Shown here: positions 8,901 through 18,017 of the stretch, in pieces
How the letters are laid out: every line of letters starts with the position of its first letter
Position numbering within the stretch: the stretch's first letter is position 1
From: Chara braunii
Lineage: Eukaryota; Streptophyta; Charophyceae; Charales; Characeae
Length of the DNA stretch: 31,301 nt
Reading direction: 5' to 3'
Assembly (NCBI GenBank): GCA_003427395.1
Contig: BFEA01000242.1
Coordinates: 1,326,953-1,358,253 of the forward strand
The notes under the pieces: generated by a model
Database searches by the model: none
What the model saw: the letters and a program-made list of their open reading frames with translations, nothing else
What the model was told of the DNA's origin: nothing
Made by a program: the position numbers and the translations under genes

Positions 8901-10742
8901 TATGCAATGACGCATGTGAGATTCACTTTCATCATCATCTTGTTCCTAAGTGCTTTCGAGTAGTTCGCCTCGGACGGACCATCGAATCAGTCTTCGCTCG
9001 ACTATAGTCTAATCTGTGTTCAACTTGTCGCCTTTGGTGAACTTTCATATCCTTTCGTGCTCATTCTCGATCTCAAGGAAGAGCAACATACTGTATACGC
9101 TCCTTCATGACAGACGACGCAATTCGTGAACGTGTTAGAGCGCACGAGAGAAACGTGGAAAAAGTGTTTCTGCCACATTTTATAGAAGTTGGACTCAGAC
9201 ACGACCTCGAGGCCAGCGGCCACAAAGTCTGATTTGATGGACTCATAAAATGATCTCTTCGTAAAAGCAGCTGGCAGTCGAAGTTTCGGTCTAGAAAACC
9301 CACCTTCGTCAACCACCTCATTTGGCATGTTATCCGCATGACACTCAATGAACGTTTTCATGCTGACAAGCATGACGACCGTTTCATTGGTAGGCTGATA
9401 TCTACCCATCAGGCCACACTCGGAACGCACAAAGTCGTTATCGAAGTGTTTTTTGTAGCTATAAAACGTATTACGCGAGACACCGAGTACATTGCAGTAT
9501 GCCTTGATGCACATCAAACGTTCCAACTCTACAGGGCGAACACNTTTGTATCCATCCTCATTTAGCATGGAATTTTNAATACTTTTCATCCACCACTCAG
9601 CTCGCTTTACCCGACTCTTACTATACAGTCCTTGTCTAACCTTTCAGACTTCCTAAGTCGACACGTCGCAACAACAGCGAGCCTTGCAATATGTTATGCC
9701 GCGCACCATGAACAATTTTTTTTCGGACAACATGTTTCTCGCTCTTTTGTGCCGTTCTTTCCTCCTAGTGTTCCTATTAGCCATGCTATACGATCGTTTT
9801 TTCCCTGGCAGAGGTGCAGACAAAATTTGTACTATTGTCCTTTTCTCTGCATCGCTCCTGCCAGACGCTTCCAACCCAGACTGGTTCTGAACTTGAACCG
9901 CATCATAGGTTCCCACTTGCGTTGGACTTAACCATGTTGTGGAAAGTTCCTCCGAAGAATAGCCGATGGCAACCAACTTCGTACTACTGGAGCTAGCGTG
10001 AAGCAAAGATGCACTGGAAGAGGATTGTTGTCCAGACGAGTAATCAGTGGTCACCAAGTTCTGACTCTCGTCATCAGAGGTTGTGAAGAAGCAGTCATCG
10101 ACACGCAACTGCTGCGCGCCAAAGTTGTGGGGTGCACCTCGTAAGGAATAGGGAACTCGATTCGGGAGTCAGACAACTCTTCGACTGCGGACGGTGTCGC
10201 AAAACCCGTAGGCAATTCGATGCAACCTCCAAAGCTCTCACGAAAAGCGAGACTTCGTTTTCTGGGGAACGCAGCACTGGACTGTTGGAACGGCGAACTG
10301 TCGGAAGAGCTCGTCGGGGTCAACTCTAGGTGTTGTAGCTGGAAATGCAAGTCGATGGCCTGTTTGGTTTCCATAGCCCGATTCATGCGGCCGTTCGTTG
10401 AACCGTCGTTTGCGCCGTCACGTAGTCGTCGGTGTCATGGATGGGGTTTCCGTCAGGAAAATCGATCGAACTCTCCAGTGCGGAGTGAACGGGCAATTCA
10501 AACCCGTCTCTACACAATGCAAAACAGCGGAGCAAACTTTAAGTACGAGTACTAAAAAACTTTTGACCCCACACAACCCCCCCTCCCCAAACCCAATCCC
10601 CGACGCAGCATTTGAACATGGCGAGCCCGTTTGTTGGCGATGAGAGCCCCTGCAACCGATTTGCCGCAAAAGGAAGGCGCAGATTGGCAGTCGGGTGACA
10701 CGAAGGATCTGACAAACTGCGACATGCGAAGCATGCCGACAT
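5938..10742 (-). pseudogene. DUF7869-type transposon protein, broken (element T, copy 1)
   Basis: This is a long minus-strand gene in pieces. The N-terminal ~300 residues are Ser/Thr-rich and acidic (e.g. SSDSSPFQQSS, TTDYSSGQQSSSSAS). Then come a basic stretch (KKRSYSMANRNTRRKERHKR), ERLMCIKAYCNVLGVSRNTF, LRLPAAFTKRSFYESIKSDF, and SNFYKMWQKHF followed by FTNCVVC. The core at about 8930-8200 gives IQVDSCWRENKNKY and FMLVGHTHTNVDAIF, the Asp/Asn-Lys-Asn and Gly-His-Thr-His motifs I associate with DUF7869 proteins of repetitive elements. C-terminal parts include LILRPSDDDLSSGMPIWVG and CPWHKEYKFASVMEWGSLI. In-frame stops: TAG 9653, TGA 9644, TGA 7947, TGA 7169, TGA 6664. Frameshifts lie near 10387, 10108, 9060, 8272 and 7272. 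A possible intron runs from about 7034 (GTAGCAGG) to 6870 (TTGTGTAG). A miniature element splits the core at 8324-8672. Family assignment is from motif memory; biochemical role is unproven. Confidence 0.7.
8315..8681. mobile_element. 349-bp foldback miniature element with 9-bp target duplication
   Basis: The direct repeat CCTATTTCC occurs at 8315-8323 and 8673-8681 and flanks an element at 8324-8672. The ends are TGCGTAGCACGG... and, on the complement, CTACGTAGCACCGTGTTCGC, sharing CGTAGCAC and GTGTTCGCG with a 5-bp offset. The outer parts are filled with GTTCGCGCGAAC palindromes; the centre (8421-8610) is very AT-rich. No coding capacity is seen. A 9-bp duplication is typical of Mutator-like (MULE) elements, so a non-autonomous MULE is my best guess. 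Removing the element and one duplication restores the reading KVFQEMEIG-FMLVGHTHT of the surrounding gene. Confidence 0.85.
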
Positions 10743-10877
10743 CCGAACTTAGCAGAGATCGAAATCCTTCAAATGCATTGATTGTATGTGCCGAAGGGCA
10801 CCCAAATATTTATTGCCTCGACTCTAACGACAAGAATTGCATCGATAGAAAATGAATATCCCCTTTCACCTTTTGGT

Positions 10878-10884
10878 TTTTATA
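10878..10884 (-). promoter_or_regulatory. TATA-box-like site of element T, copy 1
   Basis: The minus strand reads GTATAAAAACC here, a good TATA-box match. It lies about 136 bp upstream of the first ATG (10742) of the N-terminal open frame, MSACFACRSLSD. The site is identical in the other arm at 27368-27374. Function is inferred from position and sequence only. Confidence 0.4.
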
Positions 10885-11076
10885 CTTTTTTTAGTTGGAC
10901 GTGAAAGTCTATAGCAACTTTCAAAGTCAACCCCTTGACCTGTTCACAGGCCTCCAATGATGGAACCCAACTGCTACAAAGGACCTTGGCCCGCCTACCA
11001 CTCGTCCCCGCAGGTTGCTGAAGAGGGTAGGTCCCACAACTGCCCTGGCGGTCGTCTAGGGTCGAGAGGTTAGTCC

Positions 11077-11136
11077 CTCAAGGCTTGTGTCAGCCGACAC
11101 TTGAGTGTCCAACATGACCCTCGATACCATCGAGGG
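11077..11136 (-). promoter_or_regulatory. hairpin cluster in subterminal region of T, copy 1
   Basis: This is the mirror of 27116-27175. It holds CCCTCGAT-GGT-ATCGAGGG (11118-11136), GACACT-CA-AGTGTC (11096-11109), and a larger hairpin CTCAAGTGTC-GGCT-GACA...CTTGAG (11077-11105). It lies roughly 100-160 bp inside the end of T and upstream of the TATA-like site. Confidence 0.6.
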
Positions 11137-11238
11137 CCACGGGAGTATGGGCAGCACATAGTATGCCATTACTGCGACTGCTTGCGAACTCACGCATGGC
11201 TAGTCCACCCGACATTTATATGATGTCTACCTCACGAT

Positions 11239-11950
11239 TTTTGAAAAAAAGAAAAATTATGAGATGCCCCCCCCCCCCCCTCTTTTCTCTAANNNNNNNN
11301 NNNNNNNNNNNNNNNNNNNNNNNNNNNNNNNNNNNNNNNNNNNNNNNNNNNNNNNNNNNNNNNNNNNNNNNNNNNNNNNNNNNNNNNNNNNNNNNNNNNN
11401 NNNNNNNNNNNNNNNNNNNNNNNNNNNNNNNNNNNNNNNNNNNNNNNNNNNNNNNNNNNNNNNNNNNNNNNNNNNNNNNNNNNNNNNNNNNNNNNNNNNN
11501 NNNNNNNCCCCCATCCTCCCCTTCTCCACTTTCTACCATCCCCTCCCTCCATCTCCCATCTCCTACCCCAGAAAAGGAGGGTGAAGTAGAAGGATATGAG
11601 AGAGGAGGGAAAGAAGGAGAGAGAGAGACTACCGATGAAAAGAGGTAACGAAGAGGGGATGATCATGATAATGATCATAATGATGATGATGAAGCTGTTA
11701 CCCTTCTAAAAGAGTGTCTCCCTTCTCAGTAATGATGATGATGACGGTGATGATGATGATGAAGATAATGACTATGATGATTAACGATGATGATGATGAC
11801 AAAACTGAAGATGAAGCTGATGATGACTACCATCTTGATAATGATACCACTGCTGCCTTGCTGCTGCTCTGTTCCTGTAGAAAGCTCGCTATCTCCTGCA
11901 TTCACCCCGCAGCCCGTACTTGCCATCATGGCACTTCAACCAAAGAGGGA
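11239..11950. repeat. A1 repeat (GAT/GAG-rich) with assembly gap
   Basis: The sequence TTTTGAAAAAAAGAAAAAT onward matches 29097-29658 in direct orientation at roughly 95% where both are readable. It includes a C-rich run, a GAGAGAGGAGGGAAAGAAGG purine tract, (GAT)n microsatellites and TGCTGCCTTGCTGCTGCTC. Positions 11293-11507 are 215 N. In A2 the matching interval is only about 85-90 bp (pyrimidine-rich), so the N length is probably not the true size. Similarity stops at about 11950/29658 after CACTTCAACCAAAGAGG. Open frames across it (Met- and Asp-runs) are microsatellite translation. Confidence 0.8.
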
Positions 11951-12078
11951 GATTCTTAAGTTTGGTGCAACTAGCTTTAAGTTGATTATCTGGCAGACTA
12001 TTTGAGCCTGAAGAGGCAGCACATTCTGAATCTGGAATGATTTTTGTCTATGTTCTACAAGAAGTGATGTAATCAAGG

Positions 12079-12180
12079 GATGCTGGACCCGGTTTCCAGC
12101 AGGTGATACTCCCCACCAATAGATGGAGTGGCCCAACAGGCAAAAAAAGAAAAAAAGAAAAAAAAAAAGAACCAATCTTC
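12079..12180 (+). mobile_element. dispersed poly-A element fragment
   Basis: GGATGCTGGACCCGGTTTCC, AGCAGGTGATACTCCCCACC and AATAGATGGAG are followed by an A-rich tail (AAAAAAAGAAAAAAAGAAAA). The same block occurs at 17448-17510 on the plus strand and at about 13515-13595 on the minus strand, preceded there by poly-T. An A-rich 3' tail in all copies suggests a retroposed SINE or LINE 3' end. Confidence 0.6.
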
Positions 12181-12207
12181 CTCGATATGGCCAACAGGCA
12201 TGGGTGT

Positions 12208-12367
12208 GTGGGTGTTGGAAGCTGTGTTGGCTACTAGTGTGCTGGCTGTTTGTGCGCTGGCGGCTCGCATGATGGCTGCTCATGCGCTAGCTACTAGCGT
12301 GCTGACTGTTCGTGCGCTGGCTGCTTGAGCGTTGACTACTTGAATGCTAACGCTACATGCTCGTGTG
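12208..12367 (+). repeat. 15-bp minisatellite
   Basis: About ten units of 15 bp can be laid out, for example GTGCTGGCTGTTTGT, GCGCTGGCGGCTCGC, ATGATGGCTGCTCAT, GCGCTAGCTACTAGC, GTGCTGACTGTTCGT and GCGCTGGCTGCTTGA. In one frame it encodes five-residue repeats (VLATS, VLAVC, ALAAR, MMAAH). A second 15-bp minisatellite lies at 30083-30477. Confidence 0.8.
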
Positions 12368-12479
12368 CTGTCTCACGCATTGCAACCACATCAGAGCTAA
12401 TCAACATCCAATCATCATACATATAATCATCTTAATAATCATCCTACTCTTTCTATTAAAATAATACCCTAATTAATTA

Positions 12480-12900
12480 TAAAAATTAAATTTCTAAATT
12501 TCTAAATTTCTAAATTTCTAAATTTCAAAATTTTTAAATTTCTAAATTGCTAAATTTCCAAATTTCCAAATTTCTAAATTTCTAAATAATACTCCAGAAT
12601 ATTTCATAATCATCTTAACTCTCAACTCCTAGAACTAAGCTGATTGGTATTTTTAATACCTAAATTCCTACATTTCAAATTTCTGAATCTCCAATCTACA
12701 TTTCCACTTTTTATGCTTTCATAAGCTGACTCTCATCCAATTTTATTGCAGAAACCTGGTCTTCTAGATTTCTCTAGTCTGCATTTTCACTTTCCATGTT
12801 TTAATTTTTGTTGCATTTGCTTCCATGAGCTAACTCTTATCCAATTCTTTTATAAAAACCTGGTCTTCAAAATTTCTCCAGCGTAATTTTTTTTGGTTCA
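12480..12900. repeat. AAATTTCTA array and ~105-bp tandem pair
   Basis: From 12486 to about 12590 the 9-bp unit AAATTTCTA repeats with small changes. From about 12700 to 12885 a block with AAGCTGACTCTCATCCAATT and AAACCTGGTCTTC recurs about 105 bp later as GAGCTAACTCTTATCCAATT and AAACCTGGTCTTC. No gene is seen. The next stretch, 12900-13340, is G-rich and shows no supported gene. Confidence 0.65.
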
Positions 12901-13359
12901 AATGCCTGTTTTTGGTATCTATATTCTCCTCTTTGTGCATTAACGTTTTTTTCCTGATGGATTAAAGGTGGAGTGAACAGGGGAGAGTTCCACTCTGCAG
13001 GGGCGATGCCAGGTGGGAGGTGAAGCCCTGGAAGGGGTGCGAGCATATTTAGTGGGTTGCTCTGTTCTAGGGTTGGGGTGGGAATACACATCCCAGCGGG
13101 GGCAGACTAGGGTAAAAGGTGAGCAGAGGCATACTTTGGGAGGGAACTGTATGCCTTTGAGGGATAATGGGGGGGAATGTGGGACTGTCCCAAGTTGGGG
13201 TTGAGATGGGATCATTGGGATGCATGTGATCTGGGTAATCTGTTTCGGTGGAGGCGGCATTGGATAGGGTGGGAAGGAGGGGAGGGGGGAGATTAACTTT
13301 CACAGAACGAGTGCTTCAAAATTTCATAGTCTTCAATCATGTTATATCAAACGTTTTGG

Positions 13360-13635
13360 TGTTCTGTAATTTTTGACGGCATCTGGTCTTCTTCCTCATT
13401 TGGGATACAAAATTTCAGAGATGGTCGAATCTGGACTGATATCTGTAGAGTTGCTTTGTTTTATGCCCTTGCTTTGTCGATGTGAAAACGACGCTGGCCG
13501 GAGCTGTTTTTTTTTTTTTTGGAACAAGGCTCCAATCTATTCGTGGGGAGCAGCACGTGCTGGGAACCAGGCCCAACGTCCCATGTGGAAAATTACATCA
13601 ATTCTTGAAAATTTGAGATACCGGAGATGTTGCCC
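13360..13635 (+). mobile_element. LINE-like 3' fragment with nested poly-A element
   Basis: GTTCTGTAATTTTTGACGGC, CTTCTTCCTCATTTGGGA, AGATGGTCGAATCTGGACTG and GACGCTGGCCGGAGCTG match 16540-16695. At about 13507 the match breaks at a run of 14 T followed by the complement of the 12079-type element (GGCTCCAATCTATTCGTGGG, then GGGAACCAGGCCCAACG). This indicates that a minus-strand poly-A element was inserted into an older repeat. Confidence 0.6.
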
Positions 13636-13719
13636 GGCTTTGGCTAAGAAAAAAATGGAGTTACTTAGGAGAATACGACAAACTTCGGAATTGGACAAGA
13701 TTCAGAAACCGACTCAGGA

Positions 13720-15150
13720 GCCCCCCATCAATCCTCTTTACCTCTCTCCCGCAAGACTTATTGCAACAGAGTCACCATCTCTGTTGCTGTTGTACCCTAT
13801 TTCCATCTTACCAGCTAGCCCCCCCACTAGTAGGATGCTTGATATCCCACCATATACTTATCCCACTCACCTAAAAGACTCAGACCCCCCAATCCATCAC
13901 TTGTACCCCACACCGGCAAGACTTACTGCAGCAGAGCCACCATCTCCGCTGTTGTTGTACCCTATCCCTGTCCTACCAGCTAGCCCTCTTGCTAGTAGGA
14001 CGCGTAATATCCCACCTCTCCCACTCACCTTGGTCTCTTAAAAAAACGTCTGAGCAATATGGAAAACATAGAAATAGACCTCATAGGTCCTACAAATGTT
14101 CAAAAACTCTTGAAATCTCTAACAGACCCTTCAAAAGCACTGCAACACTGTCCTACTCCTTGTCGAGCTCTTCCAGGTCTTACACCCCCACATCTTGTTG
14201 GGTTACAGGGCAACACAACTCACCCCAACTCCGACCAGCGTCGTCCCAGCAACAACTCTTAGTTGTCCCATGGAATGCCCACCCCAAAGCATCCCAAGAT
14301 CTCTCTACCAGGCCCCACGCTCCTGCGTCAGCAGGTCACAGGGCAACACCCCAGCACTGGTCAACGTCGTTCTGGCATCGAACAACCGTAGGTCACTGAG
14401 TATAACAACATCGAAGCCACCCAAGAAGAGTTGCTAGGACCCAGGGTCCAAAAACATTCTTAAGACCACCAATCAGCCATCCCCACATGGTCAACCCTAA
14501 GATCTTTTTTTTTTTTTTTTTTTTTTTTCGGGAAAAGAATACAGTCAACCCTCCTTCTATTTCCCCTCACCCCCTACTCTTCTTCATCTTCCGACGAGCC
14601 AACCTCCTCCACCACATAGTTTGGGAGAGAATAATAATAGACCAACGACTTCACCAAAATCCCATAGTGATGGAAAGCAGGTTTCAATTCTTCCTCTTCC
14701 TACGACAGGCCGACCTCCTCCACCACATAGTTCAAAGGAAGAGGAAAAAAGTAGTTCACTCCATAAAAAAACAGGCGCAGCACCCTAACCTCCCATCCCC
14801 TTACCGCCTTCCGACGCAGACTTACAACAGCTAAGCCACCATCTCAGCTGCAGTTGTGCCCTAATCCAATCCCACCAGCTAGCCCTCCTCACCAGCGGGA
14901 GACAATATTACCAAAAAAACTTCCCCCCGCCACTTCAGTCCCACGTCTGTTCCATAGGCAGGTAAAAAACAACTGATCCCCACCCACACTCTTCCTAACC
15001 CCCTTATTCAACTGCATCCCGCGACAAGCCGACCTCCTCTACCCATAGTTCGCGAGACGAAAAAAAATGAAAGCAGACAACCCTCGACTTCCTCTTGCGA
15101 CAAGCCGACCTCCTCCACCACATAGTTCGCAGAAGAAAAACGAAATTGAT
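13720..15150 (-). repeat. degenerate pyrimidine-rich repeat field
   Basis: Several internal families recur. CGCAAGACTTATTGCAACAG with the following CTAGCCC block occurs at about 13720, 13887 and 14790. GACCTCCTCCACCACATAGT occurs at about 14595, 14705, 15020 and 15105. Complement copies of the 'GACGCTGG.CGGAGCTGGGG..TTGCCCTGT' repeat occur at about 14165-14250 and 14295-14375. A run of about 25 T lies at 14504-14528. Long frames here are Pro/Leu/Ser-rich translations of these repeats, and I see no defensible gene. Confidence 0.5.
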
Positions 15151-15249
15151 CCACCATATGAAACTTGTCAGTCCTACCCAAACCTCAAAAACTGATCAGA
15201 ACCTTCACTTGCCTGCCCTAAACCAAAACTAACTCATGAGGGGAGGTAA

Positions 15250-15665
15250 ACTTCATGCAATCCGAATTTAAAACCGAGTTAGAGTTATGAAAATCAAGAG
15301 ATTCGAACTCCAGATCCAGTATCAAGACACGAAACAATTTCCAAATTAAGAGTTAGACATATGCGATGACTTTTAGATTTGGATATCCAAAAGGATTTTC
15401 GAATCTGATTCCCGAAGAGTCGTGGGAAATTAATTAGGAGATCAAGAGATGTAATTAGGAAAACACACTCGAATTTATGGTTGATATGTGATTGATATCA
15501 GGGGTAGGAAATCAGAACACGACATATTGGAATTAATAATAAATCAAAGCACAGATTTCAGACAAACATCTTGAGTATTGGAATTAAATTCTGATTTCCG
15601 AAATCAAGAACAAAGAAATCACTTCAAATCAGGAAATCAGGAAATCACGAAATCAATCAAACCTT
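15250..15665. other. AT-rich stretch with GAAATCA micro-repeats, no gene
   Basis: The unit GAAATCA and variants (AAATCAAGA, GAAATCAG) recur irregularly, densest at 15590-15660. No coding frame or RNA gene is seen. Confidence 0.5.
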
Positions 15666-16479
15666 TTAAAAAGGCGGGATAGTGCCGCCTGCACGGAGGT
15701 TAAGCGGCTGGTGGACGTTGGAGTATCGTGTGATCAAGCTGCAGACTGGCGGCTATGGCGACGTGAGGGAACTTTGCGGCAACAAGCCTTTTCTACGGAC
15801 TGGATGGAGCTCTGCTTTACGGAAGGGTTATCCTTTTTCTCTGCTTCCGGGTTGTTCATCCTTCTTCGGAGTTCCCTGTAAGCTCTCGTCGGCGGGTCTG
15901 GCGATGTTGCTTGCACCGCAACCGAGTCAGTTGTGATGGGCTGTGGCCCGTGAGGGTTCATGGGCTGACTGTTTATCAAAGTTGACCATCGTCAGATGGG
16001 TCGCTTATTGTGGACGGCTATCCAGGGGTTCGATCTTGCGTACTGGTGTTGAAGTGAGGGGGTTGGGCTCAGAAGGTGGATGGGCTGTCTTGGGAGCGTT
16101 GTGGAAAGTGTTGGTCATGCGGCGGCGTTGAGGTGCGTTGCTTGGGGTAAGTGGTGGCTGAAAGGCTGTTTTTTGGTTGGCCGGAGCTGGGGTGTTGCCC
16201 TGTAACCTGCAAATGGCCGGAGTGTGAGGCCTTGAAGAGAGATCTGGGAATTTGTTGAGGGAGGACGGCAATTCAGTGGCGAACCGGGGGGGGCTACCTG
16301 GACAACCTATGGGTCCAAGGATAGTCTAGGTGGCGAGGACAAGTCAGCTACGGTTGACATTAGTTAGGATGGCATTGTCTCTGAGATGTGATGTCCTGGT
16401 GCAGGGAGGGCTAGGAATTGTTATAGGATTAGGAGGCCAGAATTGCTGATATAGCATAGTCTTCTATATTTTTACACAC

Positions 16480-16513
<34 letters not shown>

Positions 16514-16531
16514 TAAAAAAAAAAAAAAAAC
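15666..16531 (+). mobile_element. LINE-like 3' end, copy 1, with ORF tail
   Basis: An open frame ending at the TAA 15879-15881 reads RRDSAACTEVKRLVDVGVSC, then ADWRLWRREGTLRQQAF and STDWMELCFTEGLSFFS. It looks like the C-terminal end of a protein, but I cannot name it. A 3' untranslated part follows, shared with the next copy: CCGGAGCTGGGG, TTGCCCTGTAACCTGCAAAT, GACAACCTATGGGTCC, GATAGTCTAGGTGGCGAG, GGATTAGGA. The copy ends with a CAT repeat (16481-16513) and 16 A (16515-16530). A 3' untranslated region with poly-A behind an ORF end suggests a non-LTR retrotransposon. Confidence 0.5.
16481..16513. repeat. (CAT)11 microsatellite
   Basis: Eleven perfect CAT units lie directly before the poly-A tail of the LINE-like copy. 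Confidence 0.9.
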
Positions 16532-16973
16532 CTTGTCTGGTGTTCAGTAATTCTTGGCAGCATCTGGCCTTCTTCCTCATTTGGGACATGGGATTTTAGA
16601 GATGGTCGAATCTGGACTGATATTGGCAGAGTTGCTTTGTTTTGTGCCCCTGGTTTGCCGATGCCAGAACGACGCTGGCCGGAGCTGGGGCAATGCCCTG
16701 TAACCTGCAAATGGCAGGAGTCTGAGGCCTTGTAGAGAGCTCTGGGGTTTTGATGAGGGAGGAAGGCAATCCAGTGGCGAACGGGGGGGGGCTGCCTTGA
16801 CAACCTATGGGTCCGGGGATAGTCTAGGTGGCGAGAACAGGTCAACTTTGGTTGACGTTGGTTAGGAAAAAAAAAAAAAAAGTATGGCATTGTATCTGAG
16901 ATGTTATGTCCGGGTATAGGGAGGTCTAGGAGTTGTTTTAGGATTAGGATTAAAAAAAAAAAAAAAAAAAAAT
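16532..16973 (+). mobile_element. LINE-like 3' end, copy 2, 5'-truncated
   Basis: It starts directly after the poly-A of copy 1 and repeats the same 3' sequence (GACGCTGGCCGGAGCTGGGG at about 16670, ACAACCTATGGGTCC at about 16800, TATGTCCGGGTATAGGGAGG). It carries an internal run of 15 A at about 16866-16880 and ends in a second A tract at about 16952-16972. The head-to-tail arrangement with copy 1 suggests insertion into the older tail. Confidence 0.6.
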
Positions 16974-17194
16974 GCTACACAAAAAGGGATGATGTGATTG
17001 ACAGGCTGGTAAAAAAGAGGGCTATGCTCGTGTATGATGACTTTGATGATGGTGAGTGCAGATCGAAGATGAAGGAAGCGGAGAAAGAACCAGAACCGGC
17101 CACGGTGACTCTTGTGAGGGTAACGCCACGCACGAAGATGAGCAAGGTGAATCTCAGATCGGCGACCACAGGGGTGAATGTGGCGAACAAGTGA
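16974..17194 (+). CDS. short charged open frame, product unknown
   Basis: The frame after the poly-A tract reads CYTKRDDVIDRLVKKRAMLV, then YDDFDDGECRSKMKEAEKEP and TVTLVRVTPRTKMSKVNL before its stop. The composition is balanced and unlike the surrounding simple repeats, so it may be an exon or fragment of a gene. I do not recognise it. There is no ATG at its natural start; the in-frame ATG at 17029 would leave only about 54 residues. Confidence 0.25.
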
Positions 17195-17447
17195 CGGAGT
17201 CGGCCCTCTACTAGTTTTACTCAGCTCCTAACACAAGGTCCTAGTTTTACTCAGTTCGTTCACTCAGCGTCAAGAAAGGAGGGAGGGACTAGCCTTTTAG
17301 TAGCGGATATCTGGCGCCTGGTACAAGGGTGAAGAGGTTTCCTCCCTCTCCATAATTACCTGCACAGTCAATCCTCTGGATACCAGAGCAATCAATGCTG
17401 GCAGGTGTCGCAGACAATTTCCATCACCCATACTGTTCTTATTGTAA

Positions 17448-17574
17448 AGGGACGCTGGACCCGTTTTCCAGCAGGTGATGCTCCCCACCAATAGACGGAG
17501 CCTCTCCCCGGGTGCTAGTGGTGACTGATCTCGTCAGCTCCACTAGCACTACAGGGAGGGTGCGCGTTCAAAAC

Positions 17575-17661
<87 letters not shown>
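17448..17661 (+). mobile_element. poly-A element with hairpin and A/CAA-rich tail
   Basis: The block GGGACGCTGGACCCGTTTTC to AATAGACGGAGCC matches the 12079 element. It is followed by a strong hairpin at 17512-17549 (GTGCTAGTGG ... CCACTAGCAC, with an inner TGAC/GTCA pair), then (AAAAC)n and a (CAA)n tract from about 17610 to 17661. The tail is consistent with a retroposed element; the hairpin may be part of its RNA. Confidence 0.55.
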
Positions 17662-17663
<2 letters not shown>

Positions 17664-17724
17664 GCGTAAGTCGGCGCGTAACCAACGCCGTGTTTCGACC
17701 GGTCGCCAGCCCGTCACCCTCAGG

Positions 17725-17960
17725 GGTCGAGTTACCTGGCTCTAGATGCGGGTGGCATTAGGTTGCCGGTTCGAGTCCGTGCTTGCACTGAGGAGGGCTG
17801 AGGCCCAGAGGTACTGATGCAATGACATTGGAAAGCTCCCGCATAAGTGACTGGGCTATACTACCGATGGGGGTCATGTGATACTTGGAGCGAAGTGTGC
17901 GGTGATTGCCAGTGTCCGCGTGGTGTTGTGTGTGGTGTGCGTTGAGTATGGACACTACAG
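17725..17960 (+). mobile_element. tRNA-like SINE family 2, copy 1
   Basis: A box-B match GGTTCGAGTCC (about 17768-17778) is followed by GTGCTTGCACTGAGG, GAGGTACTGATGCAATGACA, GGAAAGCTCCCGCATAAGTG and GATACTTGGAGCGAAGTGTG. The same 170-bp body occurs about 290 bp downstream. Box A is weak here (TGGCTCTAGATGCGGG). The 3' part (TGATTGCCAGTGTCCGCGTG) is not shared with copy 2. Confidence 0.55.
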
Positions 17961-18017
17961 CCTTGCAGGGGCGGGGGGGATATCATAGCCGGTATGGTTC
18001 CGCTTTGAACACCGTGT

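Larger units (their letters stand above)
9189..11238 (-). repeat. 2,050-bp inverted repeat, arm 1
   Basis: This arm is the reverse complement of 27014-29063. Every paired position sums to 38252 across the whole span, so there are no net indels. I noticed two substitutions only: 9966/28286 and 10911/27341. Arm 1 continues past 9189 into the rest of the T gene; arm 2 stops there. On its right the arm ends ...CCTCACGAT at 11238, directly against the A1 repeat. Confidence 0.9.

Noticed and set aside
6664-9646. UGA recoded as an amino acid in the T gene
   Set aside because: The several in-frame TGAs are accompanied by a TAG, frameshifts and an element insertion, so ordinary decay explains them better.
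5000-11238. Terminal inverted repeats flanking T copy 1
   Set aside because: The right end ...GATGTCTACCTCACGAT has no counterpart ATCGTGAGGTAGACATC found by eye at 4950-5940, so the left end of T remains undefined.
11714-11959. Met/Asp-rich open frames in both A repeats
   Set aside because: They are translations of (GAT)n/(ATG)n microsatellites.
13373-14041. 222-codon plus-strand open frame
   Set aside because: It crosses a LINE-like 3' fragment, a poly-T with an inserted element, and two copies of a pyrimidine-rich repeat, so its length comes from repeat composition.
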